From the NCBI GenBank assembly GCA_000333235.1, contig CAPN01000034.1, forward strand, positions 121,563 to 185,562: a stretch of 64,000 nt of DNA, written 5' to 3'. The notes beneath the pieces were generated by a model. That model was not told where the DNA came from, did not search any database, and saw only the letters and a program-made list of their open reading frames with translations. The stretch comes from Pseudoalteromonas luteoviolacea B = ATCC 29581. GTDB lineage: Bacteria; Pseudomonadota; Gammaproteobacteria; Enterobacterales; Alteromonadaceae. Positions 47,404-59,588 of the stretch are shown piece by piece. Every line of letters starts with the position of its first letter. Position 1 is the first letter of the stretch. A program made the position numbers and the translations under genes.

Positions 47404-49008
47404 GTGTCTGTTTCTCGTCTTTTTCAAATCACGAAGACTTTTCTACACTATGGACTCGATGAGTTTATTCCAAAAGAGAAACAACCTTTCGTTGCCAAAA
47501 TGGCGCGAAAAAGTGCCTTTTGGATTCGCAATCAACATCGAGATAAGCCCTTAGGGTTGCGCCTTCGTCTCGCATTACAATCATTAGGGCCAGTTTGGAT
47601 TAAATTCGGCCAAATGCTATCGACACGTCGTGATTTATTGCCTGACGACATCGCAAAGGAACTCGCTTTTTTACAAGATAAAGTCGAACCATTTCCTGGG
47701 GAGTCTGCCAAAAGTCTGATCGAAAGCGCGTTGAACATACGAGATGTCAGTGAACTCTTCGATGAGTTTGAACTTACTCCCCTAGCGTCAGCATCCATTG
47801 CTCAAGTACATGCGGCAACGCTAAAACAAGGCGACACTCACATCGATGTTGTGATCAAAGTGATCCGTCCGAACATCGAAAAACAGATCTGCGCCGACCT
47901 CGCCTTAATGGAACGTTTTGCGTATTCCGTTGCTGCTTGGTTTAGTGAAGGTAAACGCCTTCGCCCTGTTGAAGTTGTAAAAGAATACAAAAAGACGTTA
48001 CTCGACGAACTCGACCTATTACGCGAAGCGGCAAATGCACTGCAATTGCGCCGTAACTTTACGGATTCTGAGGCATTGTATATTCCAGAGGTATACAGTG
48101 ATTTCTCTCGCAAAAACGTCCTTGTGATGGAACGAATTTACGGGATCCCTGTCTCTGATACAGATGCCCTGCTCGCTCAAGGCACAAACATGAAACTACT
48201 CGCTGAGCGCGGTGTAGAAGTGTTCTTTACGCAAGTATTTCGCGACAGCTTTTTCCATGCAGACATGCACCCTGGCAATATTTTTGTCTCTCGCGAAAAC
48301 CCACACAATCCTCAATACATAGGCATCGATTGTGGCATTGTGGGCACATTAAATCGCGATGATAAACGTTACTTAGCTGAAAACTTTATCGCATTTTTTA
48401 ATCGCGATTATCGTCAAGTTGCCCAACTTCACGTCGATTCTGGCTGGGTTCCAGCAGACACGAATGTCGAAGAATTTGAATTTGCCATTCGTACCGTATG
48501 CGAACCGATCTTCAACAAGCCACTAGCAGAAATCTCTTTTGGTCATGTGTTAGTTAACCTATTTAACACAGCGCGTCGTTTTAATATGCAAGTACAGCCG
48601 CAATTAGTCTTACTGCAAAAAACCTTGCTCTACGTTGAAGGATTAGGACGCCAATTGTATCCCCAGTTAGATTTATGGAAAACAGCCAAGCCGTTTTTAG
48701 AAAATTGGGTAAAAGAACAAGTTGGACCGCTCGCTGTACTCAAAAAAATGTACGCTAATTTTCCTTTTTGGGCTGAAAAAATGCCTGAACTTCCCGATTT
48801 AATTTATCAAAACCTCAGACGTCCAACACCAAGCATCGCGCCAATACAGCCAATTTCAGTTAAACCGTTACTATTAGGTATGGCTGCCATGACAAGCTTT
48901 ATTGGAGCACTTCTCGCCTTTTTCGAACAACACCTTGGATTAGCCGTTGGGCTTTGTGTGGTGAGCCTCGTCTGCTTCTGGCGAGCGTGGCATAAATCGA
49001 GTCACTAG
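47404..49008 (+). CDS. ubiB: Ubiquinone biosynthesis regulatory ATPase/kinase-like protein UbiB
   Basis: 534 residues from a GTG at 47404, 3 nt after ubiJ. ADCK/UbiB-type protein-kinase-like fold: [38 protein letters not shown] (KxGQ motif), [14 protein letters not shown] (Ala-rich loop in place of a Gly-rich one), the conserved lysine in [21 protein letters not shown] and the metal-binding IGIDCGIVG. Two hydrophobic C-terminal helices (about 490-530) anchor it in the membrane. It has ATPase-like activity and is needed for early ubiquinone hydroxylation. Confidence 0.98.
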   Translation: MSVSRLFQITKTFLHYGLDEFIPKEKQPFVAKMARKSAFWIRNQHRDKPLGLRLRLALQSLGPVWIKFGQMLSTRRDLLPDDIAKELAFLQDKVEPFPGESAKSLIESALNIRDVSELFDEFELTPLASASIAQVHAATLKQGDTHIDVVIKVIRPNIEKQICADLALMERFAYSVAAWFSEGKRLRPVEVVKEYKKTLLDELDLLREAANALQLRRNFTDSEALYIPEVYSDFSRKNVLVMERIYGIPVSDTDALLAQGTNMKLLAERGVEVFFTQVFRDSFFHADMHPGNIFVSRENPHNPQYIGIDCGIVGTLNRDDKRYLAENFIAFFNRDYRQVAQLHVDSGWVPADTNVEEFEFAIRTVCEPIFNKPLAEISFGHVLVNLFNTARRFNMQVQPQLVLLQKTLLYVEGLGRQLYPQLDLWKTAKPFLENWVKEQVGPLAVLKKMYANFPFWAEKMPELPDLIYQNLRRPTPSIAPIQPISVKPLLLGMAAMTSFIGALLAFFEQHLGLAVGLCVVSLVCFWRAWHKSSH

Positions 49009-49086
49009 GTCATAAACAAGATGATATTTTACTCAAGCGGCGTATAATTCAATTAATTCAAAATAGTTCCACAGTAGGGAGTGATC

Positions 49087-49332
49087 ATGGGTATCGGTGG
49101 CATTAGCATTTGGCAATTATTAATTATTCTGGCCATCATAGTTTTACTATTCGGGACGAAAAAATTACGCGGTATCGGTAGTGATCTGGGAAGTGCTGTT
49201 AAAGGCTTTAAAAAAGCAGTAACGGACGAAGAATCCAAAACACCTGAAGCGCCGACTGTCAACGCGCAACTAAAAGAACATCAAGCAACCCCAAACGCTA
49301 CTGACACCACCAAAGATAAAGACAAGGTTTAA
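49087..49332 (+). CDS. tatA: Sec-independent translocase subunit TatA
   Basis: 81 residues from the ATG at 49087 (AGGGAG before it; a GTG at 49081 is in frame). One N-terminal helix ([16 protein letters not shown]), the [14 protein letters not shown] hinge and an amphipathic helix (AVKGFKKAV), then an acidic/polar tail. TatA oligomers form the translocation site for folded proteins with twin-arginine signals. First of tatA-tatB-tatC; a likely substrate is the DctP-type protein at 11226. Confidence 0.97.
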   Translation: MGIGGISIWQLLIILAIIVLLFGTKKLRGIGSDLGSAVKGFKKAVTDEESKTPEAPTVNAQLKEHQATPNATDTTKDKDKV

Positions 49333-49338
49333 GTAAAA

Positions 49339-49659
49339 ATGGGGTTTTGGGAGCTAGTTGTGATCTTTGTCGTTGGGCTGATCGTGCTTGGTCCAGAACG
49401 CATGCCTGTCGCAATTCGCACAGTGACGCGTTGGATACGTACAGTTAAGTCATATGCCAATGCGGTCAAAGCAGAAGTGAATGAAGAACTGCGCGTGCAC
49501 GAATTACACAACAACCTTAAAAAAGCAGAACGACAAGGAATGGAAAACCTCTCCCCTGAAATCCAACAATCTGTTTCTGAATTACAAAAAGCCGCAGACT
49601 CGGTTCGACACAGCTATCAGAAACCGACTGACACGCCTAAAGATAATGAGCGTAGTTAA
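49339..49659 (+). CDS. tatB: Sec-independent translocase subunit TatB
   Basis: 106 residues. The N-terminal MGFWELVVIFVVGLIVLGPERMPVAI is the TatB membrane segment and hinge, with the conserved Glu in the FWELVVI stretch and the GPERMP hinge; a longer amphipathic helix (about 28-85) follows. It is shorter than E. coli TatB (171) because the C-terminal tail is short. Forms the signal-binding complex with TatC. It starts 6 nt after tatA. Confidence 0.96.
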   Translation: MGFWELVVIFVVGLIVLGPERMPVAIRTVTRWIRTVKSYANAVKAEVNEELRVHELHNNLKKAERQGMENLSPEIQQSVSELQKAADSVRHSYQKPTDTPKDNERS

Positions 49660-49696
49660 TCACCTTTATTACTGGAAATTTACGTGAGCGATAAAC

Positions 49697-50449
49697 ATGT
49701 CTGACACAAACCAAGCGGGCTTTATTGGCCACCTTGTTGAACTTCGCGACCGTGTAATGCGCGCTCTATTAAGCGTGCTTGTGGTGTTTATCGCACTGGT
49801 CTATTTCGCCAACGATATTTACGCCTTTGTTGCTGAGCCTTTGGTGGCGAAACTTCCTGCCAATGCCATGATGATTGCCACTGATGTGACCGCACCATTT
49901 TTTGCCCCGTTTAAACTTACTTTGTTTGTTGCAATGTTCCTCGCCATTCCATTTATCTTGCATCAAATATGGGGATTCGTGGCGCCCGGCTTATATCAAC
50001 ATGAAAAACGTATGTTAATGCCTATTCTCGCTGCGAGCGTGCTACTTTTTTACACTGGGATCGCGTTTTGTCACTTTATCGTGATGCCTATTATTTTAGG
50101 TTTTTTTACCAGTATAGGGCCTGAAATGATGACACTGACGCCAGACATTTCCAGTTATCTCGACTTTATCTTAAAAATGTTTTTTGCTTTTGGTGTTGCG
50201 TTTGAAATCCCGGTGGCGATTATGTTGCTTTGTTGGTCAGGCGCGTCATCAACACAAAGTCTGCGAGAAAAACGCCCTTATATCATAGTAGGTGCTTTTG
50301 TCATTGCGATGTTCTTAACACCTCCGGATGTACTGTCACAAACATTGCTTGCTGTGCCAATGTTATTGTTATTTGAACTTGGTTTAATTTTGGCAACGTT
50401 TTACACTAAGCCTGAACAAAAAGAAGAACAAGGATCTGCAAATGAATAA
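49697..50449 (+). CDS. tatC: Sec-independent translocase subunit TatC
   Basis: 250 residues with six hydrophobic helices. Signature segments are GFIGHLVELRDRVMRALLS at the N terminus (signal-peptide binding face), FKLTLFVAMFLAIPFILHQIWGFVAPGLYQHEK, FGVAFEIPVAIMLL and PDVLSQTLLAVPMLLLFELGL. It recognises the twin-arginine signal with TatB. The last 8 nt overlap the next gene. Confidence 0.98.
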   Translation: MSDTNQAGFIGHLVELRDRVMRALLSVLVVFIALVYFANDIYAFVAEPLVAKLPANAMMIATDVTAPFFAPFKLTLFVAMFLAIPFILHQIWGFVAPGLYQHEKRMLMPILAASVLLFYTGIAFCHFIVMPIILGFFTSIGPEMMTLTPDISSYLDFILKMFFAFGVAFEIPVAIMLLCWSGASSTQSLREKRPYIIVGAFVIAMFLTPPDVLSQTLLAVPMLLLFELGLILATFYTKPEQKEEQGSANE

Positions 50450-50948
50450 AATACGCTTAAGTATCGTCTTATGTGCGCTTGGTTTTACACAATTTGCAAG
50501 CGCGACTCAATTAAATGAACAGGCATTGCAAGCGTGTCGAATGATTGAAAACGACTTAAATCGCCTCGTGTGCTACGACTCCGTTATGGGTGGAAAAGCG
50601 ATCCCCGTCAGTGCGAAACCAGCTACAATTGCAACACCTCAAGTGACCGCACCAACCACAAGCAACGAAAGTGCCTCAGACACACCTGAATTTGGCCTAG
50701 AGCATAAAAAACCCATCGTCACAAGCGATGAAGACTCACTAACCTCCGTGATCATAAACTTAGCTAAAAGCCCACGTGGCGAGCGTATTTTCACTTTAGA
50801 AAATGGGCAACAATGGCGTCAAATCGGCACTGACTCCTTTATTGCACGAGAAGGGGATGAAGTCGAGATTGAGCGCGGTGTGTTTAATAGTTTCCTGCTT
50901 AAAAAAGCCGGATCTAGCCGTTCTATCCGAGTGAAGCGAGTGCAGTAA
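50442..50948 (+). CDS. Secreted protein of unknown function in the tat-hemB operon
   Basis: 168 residues with a signal peptide (about 1-22, ending FASA). The mature start QALQACRMIENDLNRLVCYDSVMGG has two cysteines set in a pattern (C...R..CYD) also seen in type VI accessory VasI-like proteins. A disordered Thr/Pro/Ala linker (about 55-90) leads to a C-terminal strand-rich domain (GERIFTLENGQQWRQIGT, FNSFLLKKAGSSRSIRVKRV), resembling small SH3-like or DUF folds. Function is unknown. It overlaps tatC by 8 nt and tatD by 1 nt, so it is firmly part of this operon; no type VI genes are near. Confidence 0.8.
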   Translation: MNKIRLSIVLCALGFTQFASATQLNEQALQACRMIENDLNRLVCYDSVMGGKAIPVSAKPATIATPQVTAPTTSNESASDTPEFGLEHKKPIVTSDEDSLTSVIINLAKSPRGERIFTLENGQQWRQIGTDSFIAREGDEVEIERGVFNSFLLKKAGSSRSIRVKRVQ

Positions 50949-51728
50949 TGTCAGCCTCATGGGTCGACATTGCAGTCAATTTGACCAACGCTCAGTTTAA
51001 CGACGACGCTTGTGACGTAGTTGAGCACGCTAAGCGTGCTGGTGTCGAGCATATGCTCCTCGTTGGTTGCGATTTAGAGTCGAGCAAACAGTCTTTAGAT
51101 TATGCAGAGCGATGGGATCTTTTTGCTACCGCAGGTGTGCATCCTCATGACGCAAAAGACGTAGTGCAAGATTATTTGGTGCAGCTTACCGACTTACACA
51201 ATCATAGCAAAGCGATTGCTGTTGGCGAATGTGGCCTTGACTTCAATCGTGACTTTTCACCGCGACAGGTACAACAACACGTTCTTAGTGAACAATTGGC
51301 TTTGGCTGAATCATTAAATAAACCCGTTTATCTGCATGAACGCGAGGCGAGTGAAACGCTTTTAAGTATTTTAAAAGAGCACAAGGTGCGGGGAATATTG
51401 CATTGTTTTACGGGCAACCAACAAGCACTTGAAGCCTATCTCGATTATGGTTTACATATTGGTGTGACCGGTTGGGTTTGTGATGAACGCCGTGGTCAAG
51501 AATTGCAAACGCTTGTTCCTATTATTCCAGATGATCGTTTACACCTCGAAACGGATGCCCCTTTTTTAATTCCAAGAACATTGACGCCCAAGCCAAAACA
51601 CAGACGCAATGAACCCGCTTTTTTAATCGCGGTTGCACAACAAGTAGCTCGGCTTCGAGGTGCGGAACTACCCACTCTTAAATTGCAATGTTATCGAAAT
51701 TTCAAAACCCTATTTGGAGTCGATAATA

Positions 51729-51736
<8 letters not shown>
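50948..51736 (+). CDS. tatD: TatD-family metal-dependent DNase
   Basis: 262 residues; closely colinear with E. coli TatD: WVDIAVNLTNAQF, HMLLVGCDLESSKQ, ATAGVHPHDAKD, AIGECGLDFNRDFSPRQVQ, the metal-binding VYLHEREASE, GILHCFTGNQQAL, GITGWVCDERRGQELQ and LETDAPFLIPRTLTPKPKHRRNEP. It is a TIM-barrel exonuclease/DNase linked with DNA repair and not with translocation. Coupled to the gene before it by TAATG and overlapping the cyclase start by 8 nt. Confidence 0.97.
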
Positions 51737-54586
<2,850 letters not shown>

Positions 54587-54611
54587 GTAACGTGAACTAA
54601 TAGTCAACAAA

Positions 54612-54634
54612 AAAGGCACGTTTTGCGTGCCTTT
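54612..54634 (+). terminator. Rho-independent terminator after hemB
   Basis: AAAGGCACG / CGTGCCTTT stem with a TTTTG loop, flanked by A and T runs. It ends the ubiE-to-hemB block and also lies just beyond the converging cytochrome b gene. Confidence 0.88.
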
Positions 54635-54651
54635 TGTATTTTTAATACAAC

Positions 54652-55296
54652 TCAAAATAAGGCAAGGAACGGCTCCGCACCCCAGGTCATCAATAATGTA
54701 ACACTTAAAACAACGAAAATGACATACCCGATCCAACCGGCCTTCATATTCGGTATTGGTTGATCAGGTTGTGTCGTTGTTTTGCCAGTAAGGAGCGACT
54801 TGAGAAGGTTTTTCCCACGTATTCGATAAAGAATGACCGCAAGTACATGCACTACAATCGCAGCGATTAAAAAATCAATATTTGCGTGATGAATATCGCC
54901 AGCCACTTCAATCCAATCAGAAGACACATAGGCTACCAACGGGCCTTCCATTAAAATATCATCGGTCGTCATTAAACCTGAGATCAACTGCAGAGCGATT
55001 AGCACGAAGAAAAGCATAATCATATAACTGCCAGCGGCGTTGTGACCATAACGATTATCAGTGCCCTTTAACGCGCTGATTGTTTCTTTTGGTGAGTGAA
55101 CTAATCGAGAAAGTTTTGCCGTTTCGCTGCCAACAATCCCCCAGATAAGACGGGTAATAAGCAAAGCGAGAACACCATACCCAGTGACAAAATGAAGGTC
55201 CATCCACTCCTCTTCCCCACTAACGTAAAGAACGACTAATCCTATTACCAGTAACCAATGGAAACCTCGGATAAATCCATCCCATACTTTGGTCAT
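54652..55296 (-). CDS. Cytochrome b561-type membrane protein
   Basis: 214 residues with four main hydrophobic helices. Heme-ligand histidines are placed as in the Ni/Fe-hydrogenase cytochrome b family: FIRGFHWLLVIGLVVLYVSG (helix 1), MDLHFVTGYGVLALLITRLIWG (helix 2) and IHHANIDFLIAAIVVHVLAVILYR (helix 4). It probably passes electrons between the quinone pool and a partner enzyme or cytochrome, but no catalytic partner lies beside it. Convergent with hemB, divergent from the AzlC gene. Confidence 0.88.
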   Translation of the reverse strand: MTKVWDGFIRGFHWLLVIGLVVLYVSGEEEWMDLHFVTGYGVLALLITRLIWGIVGSETAKLSRLVHSPKETISALKGTDNRYGHNAAGSYMIMLFFVLIALQLISGLMTTDDILMEGPLVAYVSSDWIEVAGDIHHANIDFLIAAIVVHVLAVILYRIRGKNLLKSLLTGKTTTQPDQPIPNMKAGWIGYVIFVVLSVTLLMTWGAEPFLALF

Positions 55297-55392
55297 ATTT
55301 ACCTCGCTTTTTATCTAAAACGGCTTGAGCATAACACAGTTGCTGTGCGATGCTCACTTTTTGAGATTGCGAACTTCCTAGGAGTACCTATT

Positions 55393-56094
55393 TTGCCACG
55401 TCAAAAGAAGGCCAATCGTATTGCCTTTTGGAAAGGACAATTCGATATGCTGCCCTTAAATTTAGCGGTATTACCTTGGGGCATTTTATGTGGTTCACTT
55501 GCTGTGCAAAACGGTTTTACACCGATTGAAGCGCAGCTCATGTCCTTACTCGTTTTTGCAGGCTCTGCACAGTTAGTAGCGATTGAGCTTATCGCCAAAA
55601 ATACGCCATTATTAACGTTACTTATCACCGTATTTATCATCAGTGCTCGACATTTCTTATATGGTTTATCTGTGCGGCATAAGTTAGTTGGACATCGACT
55701 TCGGGTAAGGTTACCTGTGAGCTTTGTCCTTACTGATGAGCTTTTTGCATTTTCCCATCATCCGAAGGCGTATCAAACTCAGGCTCGATTGGTTTATGCG
55801 TTAAGTGCAGGATTCAGTTTCTATGTATTTTGGAATATCTGGACATTAATTGGCGTGGTAGCAGGTAGCTTACTGCCCGATCTAACTAACTTAGGATTAG
55901 ACTTTGCGATTGCAGCTACTTTTATCGCTTTAGTGATCCCAAGCATAAAAAATAAAGCCACTTTGGCCACCGTTGTTACTGCGGGGATCTCCGCAACCAG
56001 TTTTAAAGTAATGGGATTGGAACTGTGGTTAGTTTTAGCCGCATTGCTAAGTATGTCTGTGGGCTATTGGGTAGATAAAGGAGTGCAATCATGA
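55393..56094 (+). CDS. azlC: AzlC-family branched-chain amino acid exporter subunit
   Basis: 233 residues from a TTG at 55393, chosen because AGGAG lies 8 nt upstream and the product then starts at the usual place for AzlC; the open frame further upstream overlaps the cytochrome b promoter. Hydrophobic helices cover most of the protein, with NLAVLPWGILCGSLAVQNGF, SLLVFAGSAQLVAIELIAK and ISARHFLYGLSV, typical AzlC motifs. With AzlD it exports branched-chain amino acids (as B. subtilis AzlCD or E. coli YgaZH). The end overlaps azlD by 4 nt. Confidence 0.92.
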   Translation: MPRQKKANRIAFWKGQFDMLPLNLAVLPWGILCGSLAVQNGFTPIEAQLMSLLVFAGSAQLVAIELIAKNTPLLTLLITVFIISARHFLYGLSVRHKLVGHRLRVRLPVSFVLTDELFAFSHHPKAYQTQARLVYALSAGFSFYVFWNIWTLIGVVAGSLLPDLTNLGLDFAIAATFIALVIPSIKNKATLATVVTAGISATSFKVMGLELWLVLAALLSMSVGYWVDKGVQS

Positions 56095-56390
56095 TTATAA
56101 CGTTATGCCTCATGGCCGCTATTACCTTCATGACTCGATACTTATTTTTACATAAGCGTTTACCTTTTGAGATCGGCCCTAAAGGCCAAAAGTTTTTAAG
56201 TTTCAGCGCACCTGCTGTGCTTACTGCAATCTGGGTTCCTATCGTGGCGCTACCAAGTGGTGAGCTTCATTTATCTCTCACTAACCCCTATATTATTGGT
56301 GCCCTTACCGCCATTGTGGTCGCGTATAAAACCGCCAATATTTATGCGACAACCCTCCTTGGTATGATCGCCTTTTATTGTTTTTTATAG
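56091..56390 (+). CDS. azlD: AzlD-family branched-chain amino acid exporter subunit
   Basis: 99 residues with three or four hydrophobic helices (about 3-17, 36-55, 66-80, 84-98) and the conserved TFMTRYLFLH turn near the start and FLSFSAPAVLTAIWVP in the middle. Small partner of AzlC; the 4-nt overlap (ATGA) gives coupled translation. Converges on yqhD, with 12 nt between the stops. Confidence 0.9.
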   Translation: MIITLCLMAAITFMTRYLFLHKRLPFEIGPKGQKFLSFSAPAVLTAIWVPIVALPSGELHLSLTNPYIIGALTAIVVAYKTANIYATTLLGMIAFYCFL

Positions 56391-56402
56391 AAGCTCGTGA
56401 AC

Positions 56403-57557
56403 CTACAATGAAGCGCGTAATACATTACGACTAACTTCTAACGTCACCGCTTGGTGTTCGCCAAGGGCAGTCATGCCATGACGCTCCAGTTGTGCAACAA
56501 CGCGTTCAACAACATCTTCTGTCACTTGATAATCTGAAAAACGTGTTTTCATTTTCACTTTGTGGAAGAAAGACTCTGTTTGTGCAATGGCCTCATTAAT
56601 TGCTTGTTCTTCATCTTGTACTTCAATACCGAGTACTCGTTGTGCGTATTGCAGCAATTTTTCACGTTTCATCGCACGTTGCGCTTGTAGCATGCGCGGT
56701 AAAATAATCGCTAACGTTTGCGCATGGTCAAGCCCATATAACGCGGTAATTTCATGACCTAACATATGAGTAGACCAGTCTTGAGGCACACCCGCACCAA
56801 TTAAACCATTTAGTGCCATTGTCGCAGCCCACATGACATTCGCACGCGTATCGACACAGATCTCTTCGTCGAACAATTTAGGCCCCTCTTCCATCAACGT
56901 AAGAAGTAACCCTTCTGCAAAACGGTCTTGAACTTTGCCGTTAGCCGGATAAGTTAGGTATTGCTCCATGACGTGGACAAACGCGTCGACAACGCCGTTG
57001 GTTAGCTGTCGAATTGGCAACGAAGCCATGACATTAGGATCAAGCACAGCGAACAACGGTTGAACAAGTGGCGATGCAAAGGGTAATTTATCGTTTGTTT
57101 CTTTATTGCTTACTACACTAAAACTATTCGACTCTGACCCCGTTGCCGGTAACGTTAAAACAACGCCCAGTGGTAAAGCTGATTCAACTTTTGCGCCTTT
57201 AGCCAAAATGTCCCAAGGTTCACCATCAAATTTTGCAGCTGCAGCGATGAATTTACACCCATCGATCACTGAACCGCCGCCTACAGCCAAAATGTAGTCA
57301 TAATTTTCTTGCTTTATTTTTTCAACAGCAGCCATACAAGTCTGGTAACTTGGATTAGGTTCGATACCTGAAAATTCCCCCCAAGAGTGTCCACTTAATG
57401 CTGATTCTACTTGTTGGTACACGCCATTGTGCTTGATGCTTCCACCGCCGTAGACCACTAAGATTTTCGCATCTGGCGCAATTGATTTTGCTAATTGTGT
57501 AATTTGTCCTTCGCCAAAGTGTATCTGGGTTGTATTGACGAAACTAAAATTCAACAT
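56403..57557 (-). CDS. yqhD: NADPH-dependent aldehyde reductase / iron-type alcohol dehydrogenase YqhD
   Basis: 384 residues from the ATG at 57557, with GGAGAAAATT just before it. It is colinear with E. coli YqhD throughout: VVYGGGSIKHNGVYQQVESAL, FSGIEPNPSYQTCMAAVE, ILAVGGGSVIDGCKFIAAA, VLTLPATGSESN, QLTNGVVDAFVHVMEQYLT, WAATMALNGLIGAGVPQDWSTHMLGHEITALYGLDHAQTLA (metal-binding Asp and His residues) and RHGMTALGEH. It reduces toxic short aldehydes from lipid peroxidation with NADPH. Divergent from a LysR regulator, 138 nt away. Confidence 0.95.
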   Translation of the reverse strand: MLNFSFVNTTQIHFGEGQITQLAKSIAPDAKILVVYGGGSIKHNGVYQQVESALSGHSWGEFSGIEPNPSYQTCMAAVEKIKQENYDYILAVGGGSVIDGCKFIAAAAKFDGEPWDILAKGAKVESALPLGVVLTLPATGSESNSFSVVSNKETNDKLPFASPLVQPLFAVLDPNVMASLPIRQLTNGVVDAFVHVMEQYLTYPANGKVQDRFAEGLLLTLMEEGPKLFDEEICVDTRANVMWAATMALNGLIGAGVPQDWSTHMLGHEITALYGLDHAQTLAIILPRMLQAQRAMKREKLLQYAQRVLGIEVQDEEQAINEAIAQTESFFHKVKMKTRFSDYQVTEDVVERVVAQLERHGMTALGEHQAVTLEVSRNVLRASL

Positions 57558-57695
57558 AATTTTCTCCATTGTGGAATTATCTGCAACATAGCTCAGTTAA
57601 CTAGTTTAGTACGCAATAATAAAAGAAACGCTAGCTATTAAATAAATCACTTTTGCTATACTGCAAAAATCCATTTAATAAACTAAAACGTAGCC

Positions 57696-58562
57696 ATGTG
57701 GAAAGATCTCGAAATCGTACTCGCTATTGTTGAGCATGGCACTTTAAGTCGCGCAGCTGAAGCACTTGAATGTTCAACATCTTTTGTCAGTCGGCACTTG
57801 AAACAGCTCGAAAACCGGTTAGGCACGGCATTGTTTCAACGTACCACTCGTCAAGTAAAACTGACACCTGCAGGTGAACAATACGCCAAAAAGTTAAAAG
57901 CCATTGCTCAAGAGTTAGAAAATGCCAACGCTGTATTGCAGGGGTCTCAACAAGCAATCAAAGGCAATATACGAATCACTGGAGCGGGTGAGTTTGTGGC
58001 TGCCCAAGTGAGTCCAGTCCTTGCTCAATTTGCTAAGCGATACCCCGAAGTCAGCATAGAGCTCGACTTTAACAATCGCAATGTCGATTTAATTGAAGAA
58101 GGGTTTGATTTAGCCATCCGCTTTGGTCGTTTACAAGATTCAGGCTTAATTGCCCGAAAACTCTACGACCGCTCAATGTCTCTTGTAACCACTCAAGCTT
58201 ACCTTGAACAAGCACCAACACTCTCAAGCCCCGAAGATCTCATCCACCATGAATGTCTAATCGCTATCAATCCCAAATGGCGTTTCCTTGTAGATGGAAA
58301 TGTACAGGAAATCAAAGTATCAGGGCGATGGCGTAGCAACCACCCCCAAGCCATTTTACAAGCCTGTTGTGAAGGCATTGGCATTGCCTATTTAGCAAAA
58401 GACATCGCGCAACCTTATGTGAGTTCGGGAAAACTACAATATGTACTAGAAAAGCATGAAATAAACGACAATGCATCTTGGCTTGTATATCCTCGCAAAG
58501 ACGTTGTGCCATATAGAGTAAAATGTTTAATCGATTTTTTACTTGCTCATTTTAAACACTAG
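57696..58562 (+). CDS. LysR-type transcriptional regulator, likely controlling yqhD
   Basis: 288 residues. N-terminal winged helix-turn-helix (about 1-60: LEIVLAIVEHGTLSRAAEAL, SFVSRHLKQLENRLGTALFQRT) and a LysR substrate-binding domain (about 88-288: IKGNIRITGAGEFVA, FDLAIRFGRLQDSGLIARKLYD). It is close to the family of regulators of alcohol/aldehyde reductases. It faces yqhD head to head; LysR proteins often control the divergent gene. In E. coli yqhD is run by the AraC-type YqhC, so this pairing differs. Confidence 0.93.
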   Translation: MWKDLEIVLAIVEHGTLSRAAEALECSTSFVSRHLKQLENRLGTALFQRTTRQVKLTPAGEQYAKKLKAIAQELENANAVLQGSQQAIKGNIRITGAGEFVAAQVSPVLAQFAKRYPEVSIELDFNNRNVDLIEEGFDLAIRFGRLQDSGLIARKLYDRSMSLVTTQAYLEQAPTLSSPEDLIHHECLIAINPKWRFLVDGNVQEIKVSGRWRSNHPQAILQACCEGIGIAYLAKDIAQPYVSSGKLQYVLEKHEINDNASWLVYPRKDVVPYRVKCLIDFLLAHFKH

Positions 58563-58624
58563 CAGCAAGTAATTGATTAAGCGCTATACTTTCATTTTAG
58601 TGCACCAAGTATACGGCATGTTAA

Positions 58625-59479
58625 ATGAATTTAGTGAAAGTCTGGCTGTTGTTTTTGTTGTTATCAAGTCATTTAGCCCTAAGCAAGGTCATCATTTTAA
58701 GTGATGATCCTGCGGATGAGTTTCTGTTACACAAACGAGGCAGTTTAGATATTGCTAGTGATTCATATCGACTCTTGTTTAAACACTTACCAGAATTTTC
58801 CATGGAGATACAAATTGCACCTATCGCCCGCGTGAACTCAATTTTAAGCAGTGAAGAGACCGTTTGTGCTATCAATCGAATTAAAACGCCTGAACGATCA
58901 CTCACCCACCTTTATAGCCACCCTGTGCATCTCTATCCAAGCCATCGACTCTATTTCTTTAAAAATGAAACCGCACTTCCAAAGAAAATAATCAATGAGG
59001 ATGGCGAGTTGATTAGCTTATCCGCACTCATGTACGAATTTCCAAACGCTGTTTTAGCCAAAGAAGCAAGTCGCTCCTATGGTCCTTTGCTTGACGAACA
59101 GCTTGCGTTAATTGATAAAAGCCGGCTATTAAACCGTGAAGGTGGTGATGCCTACCACGCAATGGTCGCCATGTTTGAGCGTAAACGCGCTAACTTCCTT
59201 ATTATCTACCCGACAACCTTTAAACAACATGGCTCTATTGCTGAACGAGAGGATATCGGGTCTATTGCCATTGCAAATCATCCAAGTTTTATTGCAGGTC
59301 ATATTGCGTGTACTAAAACAGCGGAATCATTACACATTATTCAAAAGATTAATCACACTTTACTTTCACTCTATCCAAGCTCGGAATACCTACAATTGCA
59401 CCTAAAACACATTCCTAAAAGTGAACATGAATTACTGAGGCGTCGGATCGCTGATCTGTTTTTACAATATAAACAATAA
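58625..59479 (+). CDS. Secreted SBP_bac_3-like protein of unknown ligand
   Basis: 284 residues with a signal peptide (about 1-20, LLFLLLSSHLALS). The mature protein reads like a type II periplasmic solute-binding fold used by orphan proteins of the TIGR02285/HisJ-like kind: FSMEIQIAPIARVNSILSS, ETVCAINRIKTPERSLTHLYSHPV (two-lobe hinge), ASRSYGPLLDEQL and ANFLIIYPTTFKQHG. No permease lies nearby, so it is another lone binding protein. Two cysteines (about 80 and 226) could pair. Stands alone between the LysR gene and gpx. Confidence 0.75.
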   Translation: MNLVKVWLLFLLLSSHLALSKVIILSDDPADEFLLHKRGSLDIASDSYRLLFKHLPEFSMEIQIAPIARVNSILSSEETVCAINRIKTPERSLTHLYSHPVHLYPSHRLYFFKNETALPKKIINEDGELISLSALMYEFPNAVLAKEASRSYGPLLDEQLALIDKSRLLNREGGDAYHAMVAMFERKRANFLIIYPTTFKQHGSIAEREDIGSIAIANHPSFIAGHIACTKTAESLHIIQKINHTLLSLYPSSEYLQLHLKHIPKSEHELLRRRIADLFLQYKQ

Positions 59480-59588
59480 AGCCTTAACGCAAACTTAGGT
59501 CAAAATTCAGTCCAATACTTGAATTATCACATCAAAACCAATAATATCGAATACGATTAAATCGCACAAGATATAACTTGGATTTTCT

